NCBI GenBank assembly: GCA_000149265.1
Contig: CH003284.1
Coordinates: 351,039 to 415,038 of the forward strand
Direction of reading: 5' to 3'
Source: Ciona savignyi
Lineage: Eukaryota; Chordata; Ascidiacea; Phlebobranchia; Cionidae
DNA length: 64,000 bases
Shown here piece by piece: positions 38,461 through 52,100 of the stretch; the first letter of the stretch is position 1; each line of letters begins with the position of its first letter. The notes beneath the pieces are model-generated. The model had not been told where the DNA came from. It did not search any database and worked only from the letters and a program-made list of their open reading frames with translations. A program made the position numbers and the translations under genes.

Positions 38461-38779
38461 GTTCAAGCGTTGTGTATAACTGAGACCTTTAACCTACTAC
38501 GTTCAAGCTTTAATCTAACTAGGCTATGTTTAAGCCTGCTACCCTCCCTGCCCAAGTACACAATTGATAAGCTCATGTCCGGTGTACCCACCATTCCGCC
38601 TGAAGGCGAGTCAATAACCCACCGGTCTGTTCCGACAAGTTAAAGCACCGATTTTATTAACGGATAGGTTATTTTTTCACAAAAAAGAATACGAGGGAAA
38701 TGCTACTACAAAGCGTCCTACATTTACATTTTCCAGATGCAGCCCATAGCGCATACCATATTAGTTAAACCAAATAGCT

Positions 38780-39050
38780 TCTTGGTTTAGTTTGTCTCGA
38801 ATCCCAGGGGTTGAAGGCTTAAAACTGGCAGCTAGCTAGTCGGTTTGGTCCTTGGCAGTTAACGTACATTGCTTAAACCAAGTAGAAAGATGGGTTTTAC
38901 CAATACGAAATTGAAAAAAGGTATCAATCATATACAGCAAATTTTCAACAGCTCCGATAACCCGACGATGGTAATCTGTCGATTACCCGTGTGTTAATCC
39001 ACTTGCGTTTTCCCATTCAACGGAATAAACGTAAATATCACTATCCTATA
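38780..39050 (+). mobile_element. SINE-A copy, degraded
   Basis: ctggcagctagctagtcggt to aaacgtaaatatcactatcc. Confidence 0.65.
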
Positions 39051-40103
39051 GATGGCGTATAACCAATTAAGACCTCTATGAACGGTAGGATGTGACGAGT
39101 GGTACATGAGTCATTGTTTTTAAACGAGTGCTGAGTAACAATGGTGGTGATTCCCCAATGTTTGTTTGGTTGAAAGCAGCATGTGCTAGGCTGCGCGCCG
39201 GTGTTCTCGTTTAGCTGTAAAGTTTTGTAATCGTGGAGCAGTGCTTTGTAAAATAAAGGTGTTGATTGTGCATCTGCTAGCTGTTTGTTGAAAAAAAAAT
39301 TGCCGATGTACGAGGGGGTATGGGCTCAAAATTTTTAAACAAAATTGTGAAGGGTTTTGAGTTTAGGTTGCAGATCCAAGCTTCAATTTTAAATTGTGAA
39401 AAAATCTAAGACTTCCTATGTCAGGATTTTGAGTGACAGTCGTTTTTGTGAGGTCAGTTTGCACTGGAGAGATAGGGAGAATAATTAGTTGAACGCCTCC
39501 TAAACTAGACTAGTGGGCCGTTGTATACGTACAAAACAGTTTGCATACATATCCTGGACCCAGTTGATTAATGGGTTTTATTGTGCAAAAAAAACCTGTC
39601 CATTCAATACAACAAAACATCTGTATCGTTCGTCTTTATTAGGCTGCTTGCACCACTTGCATATGGTTTACATCTGAGCGGCAGGTAAAGTTAGGCCACG
39701 GCGTAGATATATATAAATTTGTAAAAGGCAATAGTGGAACTTTTGCTTTAAAAGAAAATAAACCATTTTTTGTTTTTCTAGAATAAAACCAATAAACAAT
39801 TAAAATAAAATGCAAAAATAAGGATCAATTATAAAATCACACATCAACTAATTACAAGCACCAATGATTTAAAACGCAAATTAACAAGGAAAAATGCACA
39901 GCTTACAGTTAAGAGGCACACAAAATGGATAGTATGGATTCAACTATTCATAAAAACGCAAGTATGTACAGTGAATGAAAGAACAAGGCACAGATGGAAT
40001 TTATGTCATTGGCTACTTAAATTAGTTGGTAACGAGGATAAGGCAACATTACAATTCCGACTGACTTCCCACCATTGAAAATGGTAAAGAACCAGTGCCG
40101 TCT

Positions 40104-40138
40104 TTACACCGAGATAATGTCATCATCATCTTGTTTTC
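40104..40138 (-). CDS. Candidate last exon: acidic cytoplasmic tail
   Basis: After an AG at 40140-40139 the in-phase reading is [11 protein letters not shown] then TAA. The four aspartates and hydrophobic-x-hydrophobic end (I-S-V) would suit a class II PDZ ligand. The acceptor has a poor pyrimidine tract, so read-through of the previous exon is the rival model. Confidence 0.5.
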
Positions 40139-43100
40139 CTGTTTTATTTGCATTATCAACACACTGAATCACCCAACTGAATTTAGTCCGACAGATTAGT
40201 CTGATGGTTTAGTGCGTTGCCTTTTAGACGAAGGATTGCAGATGTGAAACTGGTCGCTAGTTTTTCGGTTGTGTCCTTGGGTAAGGCACTTAACGGACAT
40301 TACCTGAACCCAGCGGATTAATGGGTTCTACTAAATTGAAGGAACGTTTAAATCATTTATAACACACTGCAATTGCTCCGGTAACCCGACGATGGGCGCG
40401 AGCTGATCTGGTGATTGCCCGCGTGTTAACCCCCTTGGTTTTTTAATTTAAGGGAATAAACATAAATATCCTATTCTAACCTAGGTCCCTGATCACCAAA
40501 ACAACAAGAGCTAACGTAGTTACCTTGGTGATATTTAGCGGAGTGTTGCCGACTTGGTGCTTTGTTCCTGTGCTTACAGCAGACAATCAGTGATAAGAGC
40601 GCAGCAAACACCAGCAGTCCAGCCAATGTCCACAAGGTCATTTGCAAGATGTCCGGTCCAGTTTCAACCACTGCGAAAGATGAGTTTAATTTTGGTTTAT
40701 AACAGAATAGGATAGGATATTCATGTTTATGGAAAAACCTGTGAATGGGAAACCAAGCGGGTTCACACACGGGCAATAGTCAGATAACCTCGCGCCCACC
40801 GTCGTGTTACCGGAGCTATTGCAGGATGTTGTGTATGATAGAAAAGTTCCCTTAATTTGGTAGAACGCATTAATGTCTGTTAAGTGTCTTGCCAAAAGGA
40901 CACAACCAAAAAGCTAGGGACCAGTTTCGAACCTGCAACCTTTCAGTTAAAAGGTGTTGCACTAAAATTGTTGTATCCACTATTTTTAACCATAAGATGA
41001 ACATGAGCATCTAATCCTAAGTATTGGGTTTGCTTGCACACATTTTATTCTTAGGTCTAATTTTGTTAAAAGTTATTTTGAATCATTTGACGGGCAGCTC
41101 CGTCCGCTATATATATTTAATTTTCTTTTTTAATGATGTGCTTAAACGACTGTTTGTTTTGCCGTCTTTTCCTGCCAGTATGCCGTGATTTGTTTTAATT
41201 GCCGTTATTTAATACCGGAGCAAAAAATAAATAAAACTTAACATATTCTGTCGCAATTAAAGTTTTTTAATCATTTGTCTTATTGGCCACATCTGTTGTA
41301 GTTTTACCAATACATGCTTCATTTTTACATATGTGTGCCAATCTTGTTTAATGATACAAAGAATAAACATAAACTCAACTTAACACGTGGAATAGGAATA
41401 GTATATTCATGTTTAATCCTGTGAATGGGAAAACCAAGGGGGTTAACACACAATTAATCGTCAGATCACCTCGCGCCCATTGTCGGGTTACCAGAGCTAT
41501 TGCAGTGTGTTGTGTAGATTCACACGTTCCTTCAGTTTAGTAGAACCCATTAATCCGCAAGTGACTCACCGATTACATGGTCTACATGCAGAAGCACAAC
41601 GCGATCCCCGTAACTTTGCACAGGTCGGTAGTTTCCACTGGTAAACATTGACGGTTGGTCTGAAAAGTTGGGATGATTGTTAACGAAAATATTGTTTGTT
41701 TGTTCGGGTAGTAAAAAGCATTAAGATTAGTTTATTTTTTGTTTCCATGATAAAAACACGAAGTAGGACCTTTGATAAAAAATTAAAAACTGGAAAAAAT
41801 GCAAAATAACAGTGGATAAATTACGTTTAAAATCCAATCTATACTTTAAGGTATGTTTAGACATGGCCGCCAAATACGTTTGTACCAGTAAGGTAAGAGG
41901 TTCTTTACCTACCGTGCCCGCTATTTTGTTCTATTGTTCCTGGTTGAAGCACTTTGGAAAAGATATCCATGTTTATCCAAATACGTTAGGATGTGTTCTT
42001 ATATGGGTAACCATCAGATTACCTAATGCGACCATTAGGTTGCCGGAGCTTTTGCAGTGTGTTGTGTATGATTAAGACATTCCTTCAGATTTAGTACAAC
42101 GCATAATAGGTTCGGGTAATATCTGCTTAGTTCACGTTGCGCAAGAACACAACATTAAAAATTAAAGAATTGAATAATAACCACAATAAAATAACTTTTA
42201 ACTCGACTGTGGGTATGCAACATATCCAGACAAATGCCAATGTTATAACACCCAACATAGGATATAATGACTGATACAGAATAAGCTAATTTTAATACAT
42301 CATCTAAGAACTATGCTTAATTTTTAATCGATTCACTGAAATTTACATTTACTCAAAAGAAACAAATATAATTTACAATCGCTTGTTCTTTTAAATGTTT
42401 GGCCAGTCTAGGAAGTTTGGATAGAACATTTCGACAGGAAAAAAACAAATATAAATTTTGATAATAAACAATAAAATTAATAATTAGTGTGACATAAGCG
42501 TGTTAGAGTGAATCTATGTAAGAGATATGAATTTTACAAACAGCTTATCTTTAACTTTCATGATGAGAAACAATGCAATCACCTGCAGATAAAAGCTGGC
42601 TGCGGGCATGGGTGCTATTCAGTTCCACAATTTCGTCTCTCGGGACTTTGAACACATTTTGGAACTCCAGAATCTAAGTAGAAGGTATGCTGAGTATTAG
42701 GGTTAGATATTCAAGTTTTATCCTCGTGAACGGGGATATACAAGAGGTGTTAATACATGACTATCGTCAGATAAATTTTGGCATCCACCTTTGGATTACT
42801 GGAGGTATTACATGGTGCTGTGAATCATTTACAAGTTTATTTAATTTGGTAGAACCCATTATTCTACTAGGTCCAGACAATGTCCGTTAAGTGTCTTACC
42901 CAATGACACAACCGATTTACTAGTGACTGGTTTTGAAATTGCAACCCTTTAAGCCAATTGGTCGGAAATATATGGATAGAATACGGTAATCGTGTTTTTT
43001 CATCTGGATAACAAAACTAAAAGAGTATTATATCATGGGCAGTTGTAAGGTTACCTGGAGCCCAGTTAGCCGGATCTATTGCAGTGTGTTAACTGCGATT

Positions 43101-46100
43101 GACATAGAAGTTTTTGGTTAAAAATTTTGCCACTGGGTTAGGACTAATCAGCGTTAGTTTTTAAATGAGTCCGACAGATTAGTCTAGAGGTTAAGTGTGT
43201 CCACTTTTAGTCGAAGGGTTGCAGGTTTGAACTGGTCGCTAGCTAGTCAGTTGTGTCCCTGCACAAGGCACTTTACGGACATTGCCCGAAATCTAATGGG
43301 TTCTACTATATTGAAGGAACGTTTAAATCATACAGGACACACTGCAATGGCTCCGATAACTCAACATTGGGCGCAAGGTGATCTGACGAGTGTTAAGCCC
43401 TTTGGTTTTCTCACTTACAGAGATAAACATGAATATCCTATCTTAAACGTCACACAATATCTTTAACATCTTACCCTTTCCCTGGCAATAGCAACAGGGT
43501 AATAGAATACAGTCCACTGCACCGCCTGTGTGCATGGGGGTGTGGTAAGTGAGCCCATATACCGGTAATATGTTTTATTTGTCGGCAGCAAATCTATGAC
43601 AGCTGGTCCGCTGTCTATACGAATTGTATCACCTAAAAATAAATAAGTTAATTTCCACTGTCAATTAGCAGTGGTAGGTCTGTAAACAGTTTAAAAGGTT
43701 AAAATATAATAATTAAAAGCTATGAAAAAAACTGTAAAATAAGCATTTAATGCAATTATTTTAACATGGACAATAAGTGTATTATTCCAGCTTGATTTTT
43801 GTATCTATTTCACCCAGTTTGACAGTTGTTTTTTCGTAATGTTTAAAAAAGTATGCCAGGAATTGTTTACTATTTGGAGACACAACGCCGACTGGTTAGT
43901 CTAACGGTCTAGTGTGTCGCCTTTCAATCGAAATGTTGTAGGTTTGAAACTGGTCTAGCTAGTTCTGTCTTTGGGCAAGGCACTAAACGAACATTGCCTG
44001 AACCCAGTGGATTAATGGGTTCTACCAAATTTAAGGAACGTGTCTATCATATACAACACACTGCAATAGCTCCGGTAATCCGACGGTGGGCACGAGGTGG
44101 TCTGACGATTGCCTGTGTGTTAACTCCCTTAGTTTTCCCATTCACGGGGATAAACATAAAGATCCTATCCAACGCTGACCATTATCGCAATCTACAAGCA
44201 TAGAGTGGATTGTGACCTTTGTATTTGATTTGATGGAGCCTCTCTGTGAGCTGCGCAAGACTAGAGTCCACTCTTTCGTCTGTCTTATTCTCATAGATAT
44301 CAAACAAAACAGCGATAACTCCGAATTGGTCTTCACGAATACTTTCTGTGTCAGGGTCATCAGGAGATATATTGCTATGTACGATGTGCATCTGGTGATA
44401 TATGTTTCATATTACTATATGATGGTAATATATATGGTTCGTATTAATATGATAGTTATTTTTTCAGGTTTGGTATACATATATGATAAAAACTTTTGTT
44501 TGTTTTTTAATCAAAAAAATAATCCTACGGGGCTTGATACGTATTTGTAAAGTGTTTCTTCCAGAGACTTGCAACAAGCAGAAATATTCTAAAGGGATTG
44601 CTAATAAGCGACTTGAGCTATTTCTAAGGTGTGCTACAAATCCGGCCCGTTGGTCTAATAGGTTGAAGGTGCGAAACTGGTCGCTAGCTAGTCGGTTGTG
44701 TCCTTGGGCAAGGCACTTTACGGACATTGCCTGAACTCAGCGGATTAATGGGTTCTACCAAATTAAAGGAACGTGTCTGCCATATACAACACACTGCAAT
44801 AGCTCCGGTAACCCGACGATGGGCGCGAGGTGATCTGACGATTGCCCGTGTGTTAACTCCCTTGGTTTTCCCATTCACAGGGATAAAGATGAATATCCTA
44901 TCCTTTCCTATTCTAAATCTACTAAAGAGCAGGGTTGATTAGTGCGTCGCCTTTAGCCAAAGGGTTGCAGTTTTAAAACTGTTCACTAGCTGGTTGTTTG
45001 TGTTATTGGTTAGTGGACATTGCCCGAATCTAGTGAACTGATGTGTTCTACAAAAAGTAGAAACTTCTCAATCATACACAACACAATGCAATTGCTCCTG
45101 TATCCTGACAGTAGGCGTGAGGTGATGGAATAATACTCTAAGTAATTTCCTATTTATTAGAATAAACCATGAAAAGTCTATCCTATGAGATATATCATAA
45201 GCAAGCAGATTACATAGAATAGGACATTCATGTTTATCCCGTAAATGGGAAAACCAAGGCGGTTAACACACGGGTAATCATCAGATCACCTCACACCCAC
45301 CGTCGGGTTACCGGTAGCTAGAGCAGTCGTGTATCACGATATAATTTGAAGACGGATTCCAATTTGGTAGAAACCATTAATCCGCTGGGTTCAGGCAATG
45401 TCTGTTAAGTGCTCTTTGCCCAAGGGACACAACCAACTAGCTAGCAATCAGCTACTCAAACCTGCAACCGTTCGGCTGAAAGGCACCGCACTAAACCACC
45501 AGACTAACCGGTCGGACGAACATACATCTATTTATCGATAACAACCTCAATTGGAAAATGTTTGTTGTTGATGGTATGTTCCGAGCCCCCGTTTACGTGT
45601 AACCCCATCGTTCCACTAGGTGATGCTGCCCCCCAATGGAAGTGAATTTGCTCCACTTGAAACGACTTCGGACCCTCGGTCAGCGTCAACTCCAAATGCT
45701 CATCAACCTCATACATCACTAGGTGGATTACATTACATTATGGGTGGGTCCATGGTAGCACTGGGACCAGGAATGTAGTTCATGATACATTACATTAGTA
45801 TGGGTGGGTCCATGGTAGCACTGGGACCAGGAATGTAGGCCATGATACATTACATTAGTATGAGTGGGTACATGGTAGCACTGGGACCAGAAATGTAGGC
45901 CATGATACATTACATTAGTATGAGTGGGTACATGGTAGCACTGGGACCAGAAATGTAGGCCATGATACGTTACATTAGTATGGGTGGGTCCATGGTAGCA
46001 CTGGGACCAGGAATGTAGGACATGATACATTTCATTAGTATGAGTGGGTACATGGTAGCACTGGGACCAGAAATGTAGGCCATGATACGTTACATTAGTA

Positions 46101-49100
46101 TGGGTGGGTCCATGGTAGCACTGGGACCAGGAATGTAGGACATGATACATTACATTAGTATGAGTGGGTACATGGTAGCACTGGGACCAGAAATGTAGGC
46201 CATGATACGTTACATTAGTATGGGTGGGTCCATGGTAGCACTGGGACCAGGAATGTAGGCCATGATACATTACATTAGTATGGGTAGGTCCATGGTAGCA
46301 CTGGGACCAGAAATGTAGGACATGATACAATACATTGGTATGGGTGGGTCCAAGGTAGCACTGGGACCAGGAATGTAGGCCATGATACAATACATTAGTA
46401 TGGGTGGGTCCATGGTAGCACTGGCACCAGGAATGTAGGCCATGATACAATACATTAGTATGGGTGGGTCCATGGTAGCACTGGGACCAGGAATGTAGGC
46501 CATGATACATTACATTAGTATGGGTGGGTCCATGGTAGCACTGGCACCAGGAATGTAGGCCATGATACAATACATTAGTATGGGTGGGTCCATGGTAGCA
46601 CTGGCACCAGGAATGTAGGCCATGATACAATACATTAGTATGGGTGGGTCCATGGTAGCACTGGGACCAGGAATGTAGGCCATGATACATTGCATTAGTA
46701 TGGGTGGGTCCATGGTAGCACTGGGACCAGGAATGTAGGCCATGATACATTGCATTAGTATGGGTGGGTCCATGGTAGCACTGGCACCAGGAATGTAGGC
46801 CATGATACAATACATTAGTATGGGTGGGTCCATGGTAGCAGTGGGACCAGGAATGTAGGCCATGATACATTGCATTAGTATGGGTGGGTCCATGGTAGCA
46901 CTGGCACCAGGAATGTAGGCCATGATACAATACATTAGTATGGGTGGGTCCATGGTAGCACTGGGACCAGGAATGTAGGCCATGATACATTGCATTAGTA
47001 TGGGTGGGTCCATGGTAGCACTGGCACCAGGAATGTAGGCCATGATACATTACATTAGTATGGGTGGGTCCATGGTAGCACTGGGACCAGGAATGTAGGA
47101 CATGATACAATACATTGGTATGGGTGGGTCCATGGTAGCACTGGCACCAGGAATGTAGGCCATGATACAATACATTTAGTATGGGTGGGTCCATGGTAGC
47201 ACTGGGACCAGGAATGTAGGCCATGATACATTGCATTAGCTATGGGTGGGTCCATGGTAGCACTGGCACCAGGAATGTAGGCCATGATACAATACATTGG
47301 CATGCGGTGGGTCCATGGTAGCACTGGCACCAGGAATGTAGGCCATGATACAATACATTAGATATGGTTGGGTTGCCACGGTAGCAGTGGGACCAGGAAT
47401 GTAGGCCATGATACATTACATTAGTATGGGGTGGGTCCATGGTAGCACTGGGACAAGGAATTTAGGCCATAGGAGGCCCATTTAACTAGGTGGATGGTGG
47501 AATATTATTTTTTTCCTCAGCTACAACGATTAGCTTAGGCAGGTGAAACCGTATTTGGTTAGTTAATTAGGATTGGATAAGATAATCATGTTTATCACCG
47601 TGAATAGAATAACGCAGGGGGTGTTAACACGAGATTAGTTGTTAGATTATATCGTGCCCACCGTCAGATTACATGGTATTAATCCACTGAGTTCGGACAA
47701 TGTCCCATAAGTGCTTTGCCCGAGGACACAACTGACTAGCTAGCAACCGATTTCGAACCTGTAACCCTAAGGCTGAAAGGCGACACACTAACCAACCAAG
47801 CTTTTTCGGTCCAACTAATTGACATAATCCTCAATGCTACAAGGAAACAACAATACCTATCAGAATAAAGCATGACCTTATTTGGTGCTGTATGTATGTT
47901 TTAGTCGTGTGTCTTATTGGTTGGCATCAATTGTTTTGAAACTGGTTGTTTGTGTCTTACGGTATGCCACTTAACGGACATTTGTTGGAGCCAGTTGAAT
48001 AAATGGGTTCTGCCAGTTTAGTTTATTCATTTTTTCCCTAGTATTTAAAAATAGCAAACGAATCAAATCAAGACACAGAAACAGGAAAACACGGCAAAAC
48101 GAACAGTAGTTAAAACACATCATTAAAAAAAGAATATAACTTAATAAATATAGTGGACACGTCCGCCAAATCTAAGCGAAACAATAATAAAAAGCAAACA
48201 AAATTTAATCAAGACCAAAACAATATAATATAAAGCCCTAAGGAAGGGGCTACTAAAAGTTTACGAGTACGTGAAATGTTTTTTGCTTGCTCTTCTAGTA
48301 TATATTGCACAGATTCAAAATTCTTAATTCAAAATTATGTATTCTAGAATAATTCTAAAATCAAAACTGATTCGGATAAGGGCATTGATTAACTATTAAT
48401 TAATTTCACATTTTCGTCCTAAGCGAAAATATCCCCCCACTAGAATAGGATAGGGTTTTCATGTTTACCCCCGTAAGTGGGAAAACCAAGGGGGTTAACA
48501 CACGGCAATTGTCAGATCACCTCGCGCCCACCTTCAGGTTTCTGGAGCTATTGCAGTGTGTTGTGTATGATTCACAAGTTCCTTCAATTTAGTAGAACGC
48601 ATTAATCTGCTGGGTTCAGGCAATGTCCGTAAAGTGCCTTGCCCAAGGACACAACCGACTATCTAGTGACCAGTTCAGAACCTGCAACCCTACAAATAAA
48701 AGGCTTCGCACAAAACAGCCAGACTAACCGGTCGGACACTACCTACCGGTATGTCCATTGTTAGTGAAGAATCCCCCAGTTGGTTCTTGATACGAGGGTG
48801 AAAACTGAAGGTCGTGGAGGTCATGTGAGGTCATGGGGTCAGAGGGAAGGTCGATTGGGGACTGCTTTGAACCCCCACACGTTAAGTGCTCTGACGTCCA
48901 ATCCAAACCTGAGATAAATGAAGTAGAATAGCATTTATAAAGTAAACGTATATTAATATCATCTTATTGTACGGCATTTGCTGTGAACAGATACAGAAAT
49001 TTTGAATTTTTTAAATCTGATGATCTCGCATCTATTCCGGTTAAGCATTCAGTTAGCTTCCTTCAGGACACGGGTCCACTTAACCGCTATATCCCTGATC

Positions 49101-52100
49101 CATTATAGCTTCAGGGCCCTGGAGTAATGGGCATTCTATGGCCTAAATTCCTGGTCCCGAGACTACCATGGACCCGCCAATACTAATGAATAAAAAAATC
49201 TTTTAATTACAAAAAAATGAATATTTAAAAAAATAAGAAAATTTTTTTTACGTGCAGTCATATATAGCAAATATAAATTTAAAACTTTTGAATTCACAAT
49301 TTTAAATATTTTTGAATAGTTACCTCCATGATTGTAGCTCCATTCTTGAGGACCTGGTGTTTTTAATTTCCTCCTAATTCCTGATGAGGAAATAACAACA
49401 TACAAAATATGCAATGATGTCTATTAGCTTAATATAAGGGTAATCAAATTGTTAAAACCAGAAGCTCAAAAGTCGGTTTTGTCTTTGGAAGAGACACTTA
49501 ACGGACATTGCCTAAACCCAGCGGATTATTGGATTCTACCAAATTGAAGGAACGTCTAAATCCCATACACCACATCGCAAAAATTCCGGTAACTGACGGT
49601 GGCCGCAAAGTGATCTGATGATTGCCCATGTGTTAATCCCCTTGGTTTTCCCATTCACTGGAATAAACATGACTGACTATCGAATCCTATCCTACAACAC
49701 ACTGGTTACAAAAGCCATGCTATATAAATACACCAAAGAACAAATAAATTTTTATATCCTTAGATTTACAACTGTAAAACAGATGCAAATTAGAATTGAA
49801 TGTTTAAAATACACCAATGCACAAATAGGGGTGTCTCCTGCTATACTAAATTTTAAGATGTATTTTGAAAAGGATAGAATATTCATGTTTATCCTCGTGA
49901 ATGAAAAAACGCAAGATACTTGCCAAAGAACACAACTAAGTAGCTGGTGACCAGTTTCAAACCTTAAACCTTTCGGTTGAAAGGCATCGCACTAACCCAA
50001 CAAACTAATCGTTCGACAAAACCCTTCCACAAGGCTGGGCGATAGGGTCATAATTTGATTAGAATCGACAAAAAATACCAGCTATCTGGCTTACTCTATG
50101 TAAAAGCACAAAAATTAGAAGTTTAGCAAACTGTATAGACCGGTGTTTCTCAAATGGTGCACAGCAAGGATTAGCTAGGTCGCCACACTTGCATTTCGTA
50201 AATTTACGACAGAAGGTGCATAGATCATAAATTACTAAATGGTTAGTGTCTACTTCGTTCTTTTCCATTGTAACGTTTTGAGTATTTAGCATATTGTTTT
50301 GACCTTCCATGCAAAGTTTTGCCCGAGGTCAAAAAGATTGAGAACCACTGGTATAGACAGTGTGAACCCACCTATATCATAATATGCGGTAACGATTCGA
50401 CCATTAAGTTGCTGCGTGGGTCTGTAGTTATCGCCGATGTTTGGTTCATTTGTTTCGTGTGAGTCTTTATCCAAGCCGTGTCCGTTGTTGTCTTCATGAG
50501 TTGTTCTGTTTTTTAACTCTCCTGTGCAAAGTTGAATGAGTTGTGCATACAAAACCTATATTTGTTGTGTTGTTTTACATTATTTTAGTTCGACCGCTAG
50601 CTAGTCGCCAGTGTCATTTGGCAAGGTAGTTTTGGTTGAAACCACTGGATTAATGGGTTGTATGAATTGAAGGAAATTCTTAATTATACTCAACAGGTTT
50701 CAATAGCTCAATTAACCCGACGGTGGGCGTGAGGTAATATGACGATTGCCCGTGTGTCAAGGTCCCTTGCATTTTCGTATTTACAGGGATAAACATGAAT
50801 ATCCTATCCTCTCCTATTCTACCCCAGAGTATTAAATGAGTCATCCATATTTAAAGTCTCATCCAAATATATGTATACTTGTAAAAACCATTATGCCGAC
50901 TGTGGTCATAAGGTGTACAGACGATCTGTTTACCTGAGCAAGCTATTTTATTTTAACCTAATAGTACCACATCGACTATTTTCCCCTAAAATACCTGCTA
51001 GATTACTTTTATCACATATAGGCTTATTCACGCCTTTTTTATCACATATCTTTTTTATCACATATCTTTTTTTATTACATTTTTATCAGATATCGGATTA
51101 TTCATTGTTACATCAGGTGCATTCCAGTAATTACACTTGAAGATTAAAAGTGACTTTCAAGTAAAATAAATAACGCCCATTGATCATCAGGTCATTAAAA
51201 TAACTAACTTGACAACGGTGGTGAGGATTGTGTATTTAACCTCCAGCCTTACCTTCCCAATATAAATAAAAATGATTCGGACATTAATTAAGGTATGAAC
51301 TCACCGACGTTTAAACTTGCCGATGACCTCTCCCTCTGGTACAGACCTTGGAATATTTGCAGCTGGGAACAGAGAGTTTAAAGTCCAATTTTTATAAAGT
51401 AGTATTGATTACTATAGAACATATAGAACATATAATTGCTGGACATATCATCCTTTAAATCCCTTAACACAGTCTTTTTGCCTTTCTATCAACTTTAAAT
51501 AATAATGATTTGATGCAATAAATAAGAAGTGGTATTAGTTTAATACATTTTTACTGTAACAGCACTATGTAATAATAAGTTTGGTATTTTTACCCGGGAC
51601 CAATGATAATAATTATCTAGTTCAAAAAAAGTATTACTATCTACTTAAAATGTAATAAATCGACAGATTATCCCATTATAACATCAAAGTAACTAAAGAA
51701 GATATTGCTACAGTTTGTGCTCAAAAGTTGATTCAGGTTAATTCATTTTGAAACATTATAATAATACTACATTTCTTTATTTCAGACATGTTTACGGCCA
51801 AAATAACGCCCACGTTACATGGAACACAATCGTGTTTATTGTCGACATGACAGCTTTTGTCCAGAGTTTTAACACAACGGAACAATTCAATCTGTCAAAC
51901 GGGTTTTAAGGTTAAGTCAACATTGGTGTAAACTACTTCTTTAAAGGACCAACATAGTGCAAATGCAGAATGTCGGATTTGTGAAATAAGTCGTTCGTTT
52001 TTGGTAACCTTTTGGCTTTGTTGTGTTATGGTGTTGAAATGTTGCAAAGCATAAGGCCGCTATGGCCATAAACAAACTTTTTAAAAGCTAATTAGAAACA

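Larger units (their letters stand above)
37506..40103. other. Convergent intergenic region between the astacin and carbonic anhydrase genes
   Basis: Contains SINE copies at 37995-38095 (minus), 38152-38460 (plus) and 38780-39050 (plus, degraded), a SINE fragment near 39540-39620, and about 400 bp of unique-looking sequence at 39060-39460. A TTTATT at 39635-39640 could be the carbonic anhydrase polyadenylation signal on the minus strand. No coding exon was recognised. Confidence 0.55.

Noticed and set aside
45728-47236. 502-codon minus-strand open frame of 20-residue repeats
   Set aside because: It is the 60-bp minisatellite read in frame. It lies in an intron whose flanking exons join in phase, and a second frame is equally open, so it is not evidence of a repeat protein.
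50522-50555. Extended exon 8 as the default carbonic anhydrase exon
   Set aside because: Exon 7 is homologous to exon 14 of domain 2 and joins the shorter exon 8 in phase; the extension is kept only as a possible alternative.
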